DNA of 64,000 bases from Ceratopteris richardii (Eukaryota; Streptophyta; Polypodiopsida; Polypodiales; Pteridaceae): the NCBI GenBank assembly GCA_020310875.1, contig CM035413.1, positions 164,815,806 through 164,879,805 of the forward strand. The letters are read 5' to 3'. Positions 44,166 to 55,015 of this stretch are shown here, piece by piece. The position numbers and the translations under genes were made by a program. Each line of letters opens with the position of its first letter. The first letter of the stretch is position 1. The notes under the pieces are model-generated. The model searched no databases and was not told the DNA's origin. It worked only from the letters and a program-made list of their open reading frames with translations.

Positions 44166-44810
44166 GTGGATAGTATAGTGCTGGTCCTAATGAGGCAACT
44201 TCTCAGCCTTTGCAGGTTTCATGCGATGATGCAGATCATCCCATTTTTGATGCAAATTTACATGATGCACTTGTTGATGAGAGAGCTGATATTGAGGAGG
44301 CAAAAACTATGCCAAAATGGCTGGTGCAGACTTTGCGTGACAACAAATTAGATGCACCTCTGTCATATCGCACTCGATCAGGCTCTCATAGTGCCTCTTT
44401 TGCATCAGATTGCTATGCTATGGCTGCTTCTAGTCTCTGTGATGAGACTGAGCCTGTTTCGTTTGATGAAGCACAAAATTCAGAAAATTGGATGGCTGCT
44501 ATGCAATCTGAATATGATGCTATAATGAAGAATGGTACTTGGTCTTTATGTGACTTGCCTCGTGGCAAGAAGGCCATTGGCACTAAGTGGGTATACAAGC
44601 TGAAGCGTAAACCTAATGGTACAGTTGACAGGTATAAGGCTAGGCTTGTTGCAAAGGGTTATGCGCAGGAAAGAGGCATTGATTTTGATGAAACCTTTGC
44701 ACCTACATGCCGTATGACTTCTGTTTAGAGCATCTGTGCACTTGCAGCTCATCGTGGTTGGACATTAAAAGTACATTTCTAAATGGTGACTTGCATGAAG
44801 AAGTGTATGT
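44166..44810 (+). pseudogene. C3 RT first half, truncated
   Basis: After a stop at 44171 the linker and RT start are open (44210-44728): ENWMAAMQSEYDAI, WVYKLKRKPNGTVD, RYKARLVAKGYAQE. A CGG-to-TAG change at 44726 stops it. Just beyond, 16 bp are missing relative to C1 between two copies of ttgg, and homology ends at gaagaagtgtatgt near 44810, before the YVDD palm. Confidence 0.9.
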
Positions 44811-45223
44811 ACCCAAGTATACTGAGCTGCAAGGCAAAACTATGAACTCTAATGCCTGCAAACATACTTGCCTCTTGTAAAGCCTATCTAAGACTAGATT
44901 TTTATGCACCCGAACCATGCGTTTTACCAAAAATAGTTGCCATTGAGATCATAAACAGCCCACATATTCCTGAAATGCAAATAGTTATGAACAAATAGAG
45001 TTCCTTCAAGGTGTAGTGTTCTTGTGCCAACAAACAAAATGAACTAAAACTACCTTACAAAAACAAGAAAATGGGGAGCTAATGGTCCAAAGGAAGGGGG
45101 TAAATGCCATGCAAGAACTCAATCCTATGCAAATGAGAAGAAAAATTGCAACAAAATATTTTACCACACTTTCTTGAGCTCTCCAAGTGATGAAAGGCTG
45201 ATCTCCCCGGCAACGGTGCCAAA
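44811..45223 (-). mobile_element. Athila/Tat-like Gypsy leader with primer site
   Basis: The plus strand at 45203-45223 is ctccccggcaacggtgccaaa. On the minus strand this is tttggcaccgttgccgggga(g), one base from the tttggcgccgttgccgggga primer site well known in plant Athila-type Gypsy elements. Downstream on the minus strand (to 44811) lies T-rich non-coding leader. It abuts the broken end of C3, so this piece either inserted there or was joined by rearrangement. Confidence 0.65.
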
Positions 45224-45227
45224 TAAT

Positions 45228-46025
45228 GTTGAGGTTGTAGTAGTAGTTCCAAGACCCACATCACCTTGCATGGAAGCAAGAAGGAAGGCTCAAGATAGAC
45301 TCTCCTCTCATCCAATCCTACCTCCAACATGATCATTCCATTGGCCATCAGCCCCATGCTATGCCACATGCTTGATAACATGGAGGTTTTATTCTGTGAT
45401 ATACTCACTCAGAACAGTAACTTCAAAAACTCATATCTCGGGCTATACGTAACCTTTTTCAGAGTTTTAAAGTGCATTGGATTGCTCTCTAGGTTTAGTT
45501 TATGATCACATAATTTCATGCTCATTGGATTTACTATTTGTGAGAAATCTATGTTTCTCTACTCATTGGTTGAATCTCTACAGAGCCCCGAAAATGGCAG
45601 GAGTGTTCTAGATCTTGCTAAATCTTGTTCTCAGTGCTCAGTTGATCAATTGAAGTGTCTTAACTTTGATTAGCAAGCTATCAAAGAAAATTTTCTAGTT
45701 CCTACCAGGTTGAGAGCACTATTCATTTTTTCAAATAGGTGTATGTACAAAAATAGCAAATTTTGGGAGCTAGTCATTTTGCAAATAGTCCGTCTTGACT
45801 CAAACTTTTGAGATACTTGTTCCAAAACACCTGGGTGATTTTTTTGTGGATTTTGGAAGCTCAAAGGGTCTACCAACCAACTCTGAAGTCTCAGTTGGTT
45901 GGTGTGAAGTTAGTTATAGCAGCACCAACTCATCTTCGGATTGCATCCACCATCTCTCTTTACAGGATGGCATAAAAGCATATGGCTTTACTTAACACTA
46001 GAATCAAGCATTTCTAGTGACAACA
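45228..46025 (-). repeat. Candidate 5' LTR of the Athila-like fragment
   Basis: The plus strand starts tgttgagg four bases from the primer site, as an inverted LTR end should. The other end is uncertain; a gacaaca at 46025 is one candidate. No second copy is present in the window, so the call rests on the primer site alone. No gene is visible in the segment. Confidence 0.4.
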
Positions 46026-46164
46026 TGAGGGAAAGAGCTGTAGTGAGTAGTAGACGTGGGTAGTGCAAATAGTAAAGGAGACTCCTTGAAAATCACAATC
46101 GAACAGATTACCTCTCTCAGCTCAACAACTTTCGTACATGTGAAGGTCCATATGTCATTAGGAC

Positions 46165-46262
<98 letters not shown>
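46165..46262. repeat. (CT)n(AT)n microsatellite
   Basis: About 12 CT units followed by about 36 AT units. Confidence 0.98.
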
Positions 46263-46467
46263 CACTTGTTCTGTGTAGAGCACGCGTCTTATAGTGAGCA
46301 GGTGATGTGATGATACAAATGTGTCATGATACAAATGTGTCTTGACTACTTGGATATGTGAAGTTAGATGGTAGTGCCACATCTTTAAGACCAACCGCTT
46401 GCACACGTTTCTATGGTCAAATGCATATCACATAATTCCTCCGTGCAGGTTTCTTCAACGACACACG

Positions 46468-46525
<58 letters not shown>

Positions 46526-47207
46526 CACAAGCTTCTTATTTTCTTTTGTTGTACTTTCTCATCGCTTATTGTTTCTTTGATGGAATTTCTCATTACTTGT
46601 TCACAGTATGTAATGTGGAGTTTCGTACTCTATTATATTTCTCGTCAACCAGTTGAACTTTGGCTTCGGCTTACTTCTTGTGTTCGGCGCTTGCTTTGTT
46701 TTATGTGAAGATGTTGGCTTTGTCAGATGTTGTCTTTTAAGTTCTTTGTTTTCCTACCTCCATTGTATATACTTGACTTCATTTCCAGTTTTTGTTTTGT
46801 CTCTCGACGTTTTCATTTCACGAAATAACTAAAATTAAAACACATGAAATTTTGAAGGTGCTAGGATGTGAACAGAATGCATCTATGTTGTTATGTACTT
46901 TAGGAACTTAACCTTCAAAATCTTTTGATTTTTCTAACACCTTTGGAATCTTAATTCAATTCAAGAATTTGATTGTTCTTTATTTCAATGAGTGTCTTTT
47001 TTTCTTTATTTAAAGACAGAAGATAGCTAAAATTCTCTCTCTCTCTCTCAACTCTCTTTATTGAAATGCATGTAACAATATTTTCTAAGTGTACACGTTT
47101 TCTCTCTACAAGTCATTTCAATATCTTCACTTCTGGTGTTCTTTTTCGTAGAAGTACATTCATAATGTATTATATCTCCACCTTAACCTCATCTCCTAAA
47201 CCTCAAA
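46263..47207. repeat. Dispersed repeat, with (AT)n at 46477-46522
   Basis: The text around 46350-46440 (aagttagatggta, cgcttgcacacg, tggtcaaatgcatat) and 46525-46545 (aagcttcttattttct) recurs in diverged form and the same order at 52480-52630. A phrase aagaatttgattgttcttta near 46964 resembles one near 53600. This is probably one old repeat family, perhaps LTRs. A (CT)n stretch lies at 47034-47049. No gene. Confidence 0.5.
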
Positions 47208-48425
47208 GTGAGCCACTTTTGTAGAGATTTACTACTCATTTGTGAAGGCGGGATCCAAAAACTTGTGGCTTATAAAGTGACATACAAATTGGAACACTCC
47301 AATCTAGTTCATCTTGATTCTACCAAGACTTTTTTCCTAGGGGCACATGCATCAGACATTGCCTTGGGGGCCATTCTATCCCAACATGGAGATGTGGACA
47401 CTTACATACAATTGCTATCATTCAAGGAAATTATCCCCTCTAGAGATAAATTACAAAATCCATGACAAAGGACTGCTTGCGATAGTGGATGTGTTCCATA
47501 GCTCGCATCATTATCTAGAAGGAGCAATCCATAAAGTTATTGTTTACACATATCATAAGAATTTAGAGTAATTTATGACCACCAACATCCTTAAAAGAAG
47601 GCAATCTCGATGGAGTACTTTCTATCCACATCCAATTTTTTCATCACTTACCACCCAGTATGCGATGAATGTCAATCAGATGCCTTGCCAAGAAGACCTT
47701 ACCTTGCACCAAAGAAAGGAAAAGAGGCTTTTGATCGACAAGACAATGCATTAGTAAAGTTTGAACATCTCTAATTAGAAACTATCTCTCCAAGCCATCA
47801 AGAAGATTCAATATCAAACCATCTATTTTGTGAGACTCTACCACATGAAAAATTGTTGTGTAACATCAAGAAGAAAATTTTAGAAGGGAAAGTTCATGAC
47901 ATAAATCAGTTCCAATAAAATGATGGGTTACTATTCTATAAAACCCAATTTTATGTGCCTCTAGGAAATCCTAGGATCCAAGTACTTCAGCAACGTCATC
48001 ATAACCTTGCACTAGGACTTTTTGGAGGGAATAGAACAATAGAACTCATATCAAGGGCCTCAAATCTGAAAGGAATTCAAAGAATATATCCCAACGTGTA
48101 ACACTTGCAATAAATCTAAGGTATTGCATCATAAACCTCATGGCCTCTTGCAACCTTTACCTATTCCAAAATGGCCATCATCTTCATTATCTATGGATTA
48201 CATCATAGATCTACCAAGGTCCAGTAAGTATGATTCCATTCTTGTTATAGTGGATAGATTTATGAAGATGGCACACTTCATTCCAACTACCAAGGCAAGC
48301 ATAGGGACAACCATTGCTAGAGGTTTTCTCACATACATCTTTAGGCTTCATGGATTGTTGATGATATTGTCAGTGATCAAGGCCCACATTTCATATCTAG
48401 CTTTTGGAATAGTCTTTGCAAGATG
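47208..48425 (+). pseudogene. Chromovirus RNase H-integrase fragment G3
   Basis: A plus-strand relative of G1. RNase H reads NLVHLDSTKTFFLGAHASDI, where the catalytic Asp of TDASD is replaced. HDKGLLAIVDVFHSSHHYLE and RRQSRWS follow. The integrase zinc domain is damaged by a small deletion near 48055; the core start LSMDYIIDLPRS and VDRFMKMAHFIPTT is clear at 48190-48290, and the second acid region is out of frame. Homology to G1 ends at about 48425, where unrelated LTR-type sequence (D) begins. Confidence 0.88.
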
Positions 48426-49072
48426 TTGGCAGTAGCAATCGGCATCGACAAAGAGGAAGCATGTGAAGAGAGAAGGAGCAAGAACAAAGGGGTCCCCAAC
48501 AATTTTTTAACATCGATATTGATTTGCAAGTGCTAAAATCCACCATGAGAAACAACATTGATTCTAGTCACTACATGATGTAACATGAAAACCCCAATTT
48601 TTCAATCTAGTGCTCCATTTTGTGCAATTCAAGGAGTCCTTGAGTTTGAGGAGCTTAGGTAGAATGCACTTATCAAATTTCATATTTTTTGGACATTGTT
48701 TGATACCTCAAAAGTAGCTTAGGACATACTTTTTGACTACGTCGATCATTACATGTAAAACCAATCAAATCACCTCAAAAAACTTTAAAAAGAGCTAGAG
48801 TTCATTTTTGGGGTTAGCTAGATTGATGTGTGAGTATTGTAAGAGATATGTTGTACTTTGAGTAATGAATAGAATGAATTATCCTTCCATTGTCTATCCT
48901 ATTGCTTCTTCCATGTGTGTGTATGTGTGTGTGCATTAGTGTGGTTCTCACCATCACCTTCATGCACATCACTCGCTCATGATCATCATATCATCCTTAC
49001 ATCCCCATGGATTGACAATTAAGGAGGTGGAGCTCCATGATGCGATACTCATCCTTGTCTAGAGAAACACTA
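48426..49072 (+). repeat. Gypsy LTR region D
   Basis: The piece 48579-49072 begins tgtaacatg and ends just before a primer-site-like sequence, so it is probably an LTR; the 150 bp before it are likely 3' internal sequence of the same family. Most of 48426-48860 recurs inverted at 61516-61945. A purine-rich run lies at about 48450-48500. The LTR start is uncertain within about 80 bp. Confidence 0.65.
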
Positions 49073-49073
49073 A

Positions 49074-49094
49074 ATTTGGTGCCATTGTTGGGGA
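49074..49094 (+). promoter_or_regulatory. D primer binding site, mutated
   Basis: atttggtgccattgttgggg, followed by a, differs from the tttggcgccgttgccgggga type only by C-to-T and G-to-A transitions, as expected from decay of a methylated copy. Confidence 0.6.
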
Positions 49095-50577
49095 TGTGCT
49101 CAAGGACAACTGTGTGGTGATAAGAGTGTCAGGAGATCAACCTTTGAAGGTAAGTAGCTAGAGGTTTTTTACAAGTTTTTCACTTGATTTAGTGTCCTTT
49201 TAACTCATAATCACTTCCCATACCTTCACCCTCCACAGCCACACATCATCATCTTCATCAAAATTTCTGAATTTTTTCATATTCGCCTTCATTCACCTCA
49301 TTTCCTTCATTTTTCTTGTGTGAGCAAGAGAGTGAGAGTGTGAGCAAGTGTAGAATTTGCATGTTTTTGAGTTGTGCAAGATTCCACACCACCATCGAAC
49401 TTAGAAACCTATGTAGGTGAGATTTTTGTGTAGTTTTCCATCTTCTTGTCTATCATCTCAACGTGTCCCAACAGGCCATCAAAGTATAGTTCTTCAATGT
49501 GCATCTACAAGTGTGGCAAGAGCACCTCAACATGGCTTTGGAACACTAGGTACATCATCAAATTGGTGAGATTTTTAGACCATCGCTATAGGGCCAAAGC
49601 ATCATGACAATGTGCACCCTCATGATGGTTAGCACCATTGTGATGGTCCCTCTCCATCACGATCATCCACCCCATTGTGATGACTAGAACCATCACAATA
49701 GTCCCACACCATTGCATCCCTCCACCCCATCATGATGGTTAGCACCATCGTGATAGTCCCACACCATCGCGATTATCCACCCCATCATGATGGTTAGCAC
49801 CTTCGCAATGGTCCCATGCCATCACAATCTTCCATGCCATTGCCATAGCCCAGGCCATCATGATAAGATCAGAGCATCATGAGAGGGCTCCTACTTGGTA
49901 GAATTAGGGCTTGCAAATTTTTGGCCAAATTTTCATAGTTTTTGAAATATTTTGGACGTTTGTAGGACTTCCATAGCAAGTGGATAAGGCACCATAAAGA
50001 ATTAACACAAAAAGTAGTGCTTAGGAGATTTCATGGGAAATCTAGGGCTTACCAAGGGTAGAGAAAAGCTTGCCTTAAGGTTGAAAATTCATTAAAACTA
50101 TTTTGTCAATTCAAACTCAGGCTCGGACAGTTCTAGCACTTAAGCATAGGGTGATGCTAAGATCTTAAGTCCAAGATATTTAAAGAACTCAAGTACAAGA
50201 TTGTAATTTGTCCCCCCTCAAGACAACTCTAGAGGAACAAAAACTAAAACCACACCATGAGACCAAGTGAAATAATGTAAACTACTCATGGTGTGTATAT
50301 TTGAGCCAAGTCAAATACAAAAGGCACTAAAAAGAACAAGTAATTGGTGCTCAAAAGAACATTGCGATGTGTGTGTGCTCCATTAAGGTTGGGATAGCAT
50401 AGGGAATCGAAATTTAGGAACCTTAGGTCAAGAAGACATATAGGAAGAGCAGATCAACATAGCATCAGGTCATCTGAGGCTAGTGTTAACCACACTACTA
50501 GATTGTGGGCTCAACAGTTTAGTGACTAACCCTACGTAGTAAGCTCAGACACCAGTGAGTCAGAGATTTCTTTTAGT
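49095..50577 (+). repeat. D leader with CATGATGG minisatellite
   Basis: About 1.5 kb of untranslated leader. At 49605-49880 it consists of roughly 50-60-bp units built from ccccatcatgatggttagca and ccatcgtgatagtcccacac with their variants, about five in number. The words catcatgatgg and accatcgcgatgg are near-palindromic. No coding sequence was seen. Confidence 0.65.
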
Positions 50578-51258
50578 ATGGAAAAACCTATAGGAGAAAT
50601 GGAAATTGCTTATTTACAAATGCCAGAGGGTCCCTATAAGACTCAACTTGAGTACATCTGAACCAACCTACTAGGTGCTCCTATATTCAATGATGGTTTA
50701 CGTAGATCCATAGCTCAATTTAGGAATTCAGAGCAACCCTTTGGAATTGAGCACCCAGTGGTCATTTCATTTGTCCTATCACATAAGCTAGTTACCACAT
50801 ACATGGTTCCCTACTTATCTATGTAGGATCCATTATACCTGAGTTAAACATGTTTGGCCTAGATCATGAAATCAAAGATAGAGAACCTAGAACTCCTCGA
50901 GGTAAGTCAATCCTATCAAGGATTATCACACCTGACTAGATACCCCAAGATAATGTGAGCATGGAGCTCTTTATTAACAGAGAAACTGATGAATCTTTCT
51001 AGGTTTAGACGTGAATAACCCAAAAACATAACCAAAAACATTATATATGAATTTATGGATCCAGAGGTCCCAGGAAAGATCATGTTTATGCATAACACTT
51101 CGGAGAGGATGTTTGTAGTCACAGACCATGGTAGACATGCATACACTTGGAAGCAGGAGCCAATTTTCCCCTCACATAAGTCTTCTAACCCTCATAGTAA
51201 GAATGGAGTAGGATCTTCACATGTCCTAGGATCTCAGAAGGATAAATCCAGAGAGTGA
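50578..51258 (+). pseudogene. D upstream frame of unknown function
   Basis: Decayed coding sequence from about the ATG at 50578 (MEKPIGEMEIAYLQMPEGPY) through NDGLRRSIAQFRNSEQPFG to PEVPGKIMFMHNTSERMFVV, broken by several stops. It precedes the gag core and is probably an N-terminal Gag region or a separate small ORF. I do not recognise a family. Confidence 0.45.
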
Positions 51259-51360
51259 CCAAAGGTGAGCTTTGTGCAGACCATCGGAAGAGAAAGACAA
51301 GGGTTAGATACATATTGAGTAGAACAGGAAAGGCATAGAGGACATAGACACCAAAGAGGC

Positions 51361-51640
51361 ATGAATGACTTTCCCCTGCCTAGACCAAGAGATCACCCTA
51401 GAATTTTAAGACCCACACAACTAGTGAAATCCATGAAGGATTACTTGGATGGTACAGGTGACCCATATGACCATGTAGCAGAATTCAAGCAAGTGTTGAG
51501 GGTTGAACAAGTTGAGAATGTGTTCACTCAATACAATGCTTTTGGATTAACCCTGAGAGTACAATCTTAATCTGGTTTCAACGTTTGAATCAAGGACAAT
51601 TTAGGGATATTATCAATTGCTAGAACGATAATTTGTGAGT
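51361..51640 (+). pseudogene. D gag core fragment (Gypsy)
   Basis: The reading YLDGTGDPYDHVAEFKQVLR, then QYNAFGLTLRVQ, is the start of a Gypsy Gag core as in Tat/Athila-type elements, where the phrase GxxDPxDHxxxFK is typical. A stop follows at 51568, with further weak gag-like residues to about 51640. Nothing after that resembles zinc knuckles or protease, so the element is truncated here. Confidence 0.75.
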
Positions 51641-53145
51641 AAATTATGTAAATAACGCGTTACAATGATCTTTGAAGAGATATTTTCCTCCACTTGGCAT
51701 GCCATCGATAAAGGCGAATAAAGAGATAAAGACGATCATCTTGAAGCATCAATTTTGAACTTGGTATGTCAACCGTTTTGTACCTTGAGTTTGTTTACGT
51801 GACCAACAAAGGCTCACTCGTCTTTTGGAGGCCAAAGGAAAAGGGCGTATAACACTTAGTAGCATTTGCTTTCTCGTCCTATGTGTATGTAGACAAGAAT
51901 GGGCATATTTTGGCCAACAATCTTTTGAATGGAAGGTAGAATAAATTATCAATTTTAACTAATAAATTATCAATTTAACTACCTTGGGTGTGTACCGTGA
52001 AAGTCAAAAGGTTCAGAAGGTTGTAATTTTTTTGCTTTCAAAGGAAGTTCAATCATGGAGATCTATTTTTTTTATTGGCTCCAATTGATTGAAAGTACAA
52101 TGAAAAGTAAACATAGCAACCCTTAGGCCCCTCGAATCGTTGGATCGAAGAGAAGGTTGAGTTTAAAGGTCGTACATATTTTCTACATTGGTTGTATCAA
52201 AGAGAAGAGGATTTATAACAAGTAGTAACTTTGCTAGCCAAAGGACCATTAGTTATCATTTCAAAGTTGATTTGCTTATTACAAATTAAGGGCATACAAC
52301 AATAATCAGCCTCCTTCTAAACAAAGAAATTTGTGGGTTTATGATACGAAAAATGAGAGAGAGAGAGATGTTCCATGTATACACACACATAGCAGATGTT
52401 CCATGTAGGTGGCGTGTCTTTCTCTCGACAAGAAAACATGACATGAAATGTATATTGCGTTTGGCGTAGTGTGCATGTCAAGTTAGATGGTACGATCACA
52501 TCATCTTTAGTGAAACGCTTTGCATGGTCAATGGGGCATATGCAATGGGAGGATTCGGTTAGAACATCACATCGTTCCACCGTCTGAGAATCGTCAAGTT
52601 CAGCCTGCACACGCTTCTTATTTTCTGTTGGAGGGCAACCACATGCTTTATAGTACTCTTCATTTTCACCGCCTTTTCTCTTATGAAACTCAGCATCACC
52701 TTTTGAGACTACGAGGATGATCGTAGGGGGTTTTGGATGTGAGTCTTAGAGTGGATTCAGACTGAGGCGGTGGAACTAAAGAAAGAAAACAGATAATTCT
52801 GAGCGAAACAAGGAATGTCTAGAAGAGTCCTCCAGTCGTGTATTCACACAGGGTGGAAGAGAGAAAACAAAGAACTGCATTCTGAATCTGACGTGGCCCA
52901 ATAGATTTTCTCGAAATAGATTGTGATAGCTCAGTGATGACTACGAACATCAATATTTTATTAGAAAAATTATCACATAGGGTGGAACACATCCTTGGGC
53001 GGCGGGGGGGGGAGAACAGATTAACTTAAAATGTTCCGCTTAGTCAGCACTACTCAACAGCTTATCTCGCTGATGTCGCCGCGCTATGTGAAAATATATT
53101 GCCACATGTTAAATTATGATTTGTAATCGCGTTTCACAGAGGAGT
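51641..53145. other. Unassigned repeat-like DNA, no gene seen
   Basis: Contains the diverged match to 46350-46545 at about 52480-52630, a GA-rich run near 52356-52370 and a 12-base G-rich run near 53000. No coding motif was recognised. Confidence 0.5.
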
Positions 53146-53880
53146 GCCACCGTGCTATCTGAAATGGCCACCGTGCTATCTGAAATGGCCCTTAGTTCTC
53201 CGTTACTTCATTTCTTCCGACCCGCTCCATTGCTCTTGCTTACAAAGGGCGGGCTGCAGTGCTATGAACCCAATCTTTTTAGTACAACATCACACCATAT
53301 ATCACACAAATATATTTCTACGTCATTATATAATGAATGAGAAACTTCTCTCTACCTCTCTTACCATATATCACACAAATATATTTCTACGTCATTATAT
53401 AATGAATGAGAAACTTTTCTCTACCTCTCTTTACCATGAATGTGAAAGTTCTCTCTATCTCTCTCCACCACACGGATATTTAGGCTTCATTTGCTATCAA
53501 AGATGCCTACTCTTGGCGTTAGGGTGCGAAAAGAATCTAGCTTTTACTCTACGGTTCTAATACTTAATTTTCCACCTTTAATTTTTTTTAATGTAGTTTA
53601 AGAATTTGATTTTCATTGTTTTCAAGGTATTTTATTTGAATTTTGAGAGAGGAAAGAGCTCTCTCTCTCTCTATTCATGGGTATTCTTTTCTTAAAGATA
53701 AATGCAATTATATCTCTCTAAAAATACATGTTATTTCTTTGATTTTGGTACTACGCTTTTCTTCTCTCTATATTTTAAAAGACATCTCATTTCACCTGCC
53801 ACTTTTTGCACGTTTCTTTGGCTTTTGCTTCTTCCTTCTTCATTGGTAAAACCTTCCTTCTTCATTGGTAAAACGTCACT
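53146..53880. repeat. Cluster of short tandem duplications
   Basis: Three separate recent-looking duplications: a 22-bp unit gccaccgtgctatctgaaat(gg) at 53146-53189; a 69-bp unit starting accatatatcacac at 53294 and 53363; and a 22-bp unit ccttccttcttcattggtaa(aa) near 53835-53876. No gene. Confidence 0.88.
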
Positions 53881-54119
53881 AAATTTCAAGCTTTTTCTTC
53901 TCCAATCTTATCTATCGATCTATCTACCTTTCGCTCTCTTAATTATCTCTCTTCTAGCCCATGAATGTAAAACTTTTTCCTATCTCTCCCCCGCACACGT
54001 TATATTATTCTTTTTCTGCATGAAAAACTCCACATTTTCAATCAAAATAAAGAGATGCAATAGTTCTCGTTATATTTGACCATTGTATCTCATTGTGACG
54101 AGGACATGCCAAAACACTA
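53881..54119. other. AT/CT-rich spacer
   Basis: Pyrimidine-rich on the plus strand; nothing coding recognised. Confidence 0.5.
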
Positions 54120-55015
54120 ACTGACTATAACTGTTCATTAAATCCGATTTTAACAACATCCGATTCACCAAAGTCCGATTCAATAAAATTCCGAGTTAGC
54201 ATAATTTCGAGAGAACACTTTTTGACTGATAACCTATCCTTCAACACTTCCTCCTTTTCCTCTATATCCCCCTTCCTCTTTGTGATGAAGAATGGCCTCC
54301 ATGTGTCTTTGCCCTTGACCTTGAACTCTTCCTTTTCTTCCTCTACCCTTGCTTTGTTGTCTTCCTTTGCCCTTGCCTTTATCTGCATAAAACATTTTGG
54401 CCTCCTTTCCCTTTGATTTGCTACCTCCAATTTTCATCTTGTCTGTGACCATCAAGGTCTAAAATTCTTAAAATCTAGTAGGTTGTCTCTTACATAAACC
54501 AAAGTGGTGAATGCCTTCCATTTTTCATCATCCCTCAATACATTTAGGATATAAGCTGCTAGGTCATCATCATCAATATGACAACCAACAGAATCCAATG
54601 CATCACTTAATTCCCTTGCCTTCAAAATAAAAACATTGATATTGCTGGTTGGTGACTTTATTAAGTTGTTGAGATCCTTCTTCAATTGTATCTTCATTGC
54701 TTTCGTGAATGTAGATTAAAGCTGATCTAAGGTTTCCCATACCTTCATCAATGTATTAGAATCTTGTATTTGTCCCATCATGGAATCGCTAATGTTGTTG
54801 TGAGAGAATGAAGAAAAATCTTATGTCCCTTCCATTCCACTCTTGACATTCCCACAATTGATCATTTGTGGGGTTATCTCCTAGTGTAGTCCTTGGTTTG
54901 GTCCACTTATCAATCCCCACAATGTCTTTCTCATAAGAAACCTTGACATCCTAAACTTCCATGGTTCATAACTGTTTTTGTCAAGCTTTTCCATTTGTGT
55001 GTTAAACTCAGGCAT
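54120..55015 (-). pseudogene. Copia gag fragment (unrelated to C1 family)
   Basis: On the minus strand from the ATG at 55015 the frame reads MEKLDKNSYEPWKFRM and RKTLWGLISGP, the usual Copia Gag N-terminus. After a frame change comes SMMGQIQDSNTLMKVWETLD, and then an open 81-codon stretch with ARELSDALDSVGCHIDDDDL and AYILNVL (54455-54697), the UBN2-type gag core. Lys/Glu-rich sequence continues to about 54120 without a clear knuckle. No LTR or primer site was identified nearby. Confidence 0.82.

Larger units (their letters stand above)
41152..44810 (+). mobile_element. Ty1/Copia element C3 (C1 family), 3'-truncated
   Basis: A plus-strand copy with 5' LTR, primer site, gag, protease, integrase and part of RT. 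Homology to C1 ends at about 44810 (C1 27167), inside RT, where an Athila-like leader on the minus strand begins. It is clearly more diverged than C1 and C2 and carries many stops. Confidence 0.94.
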
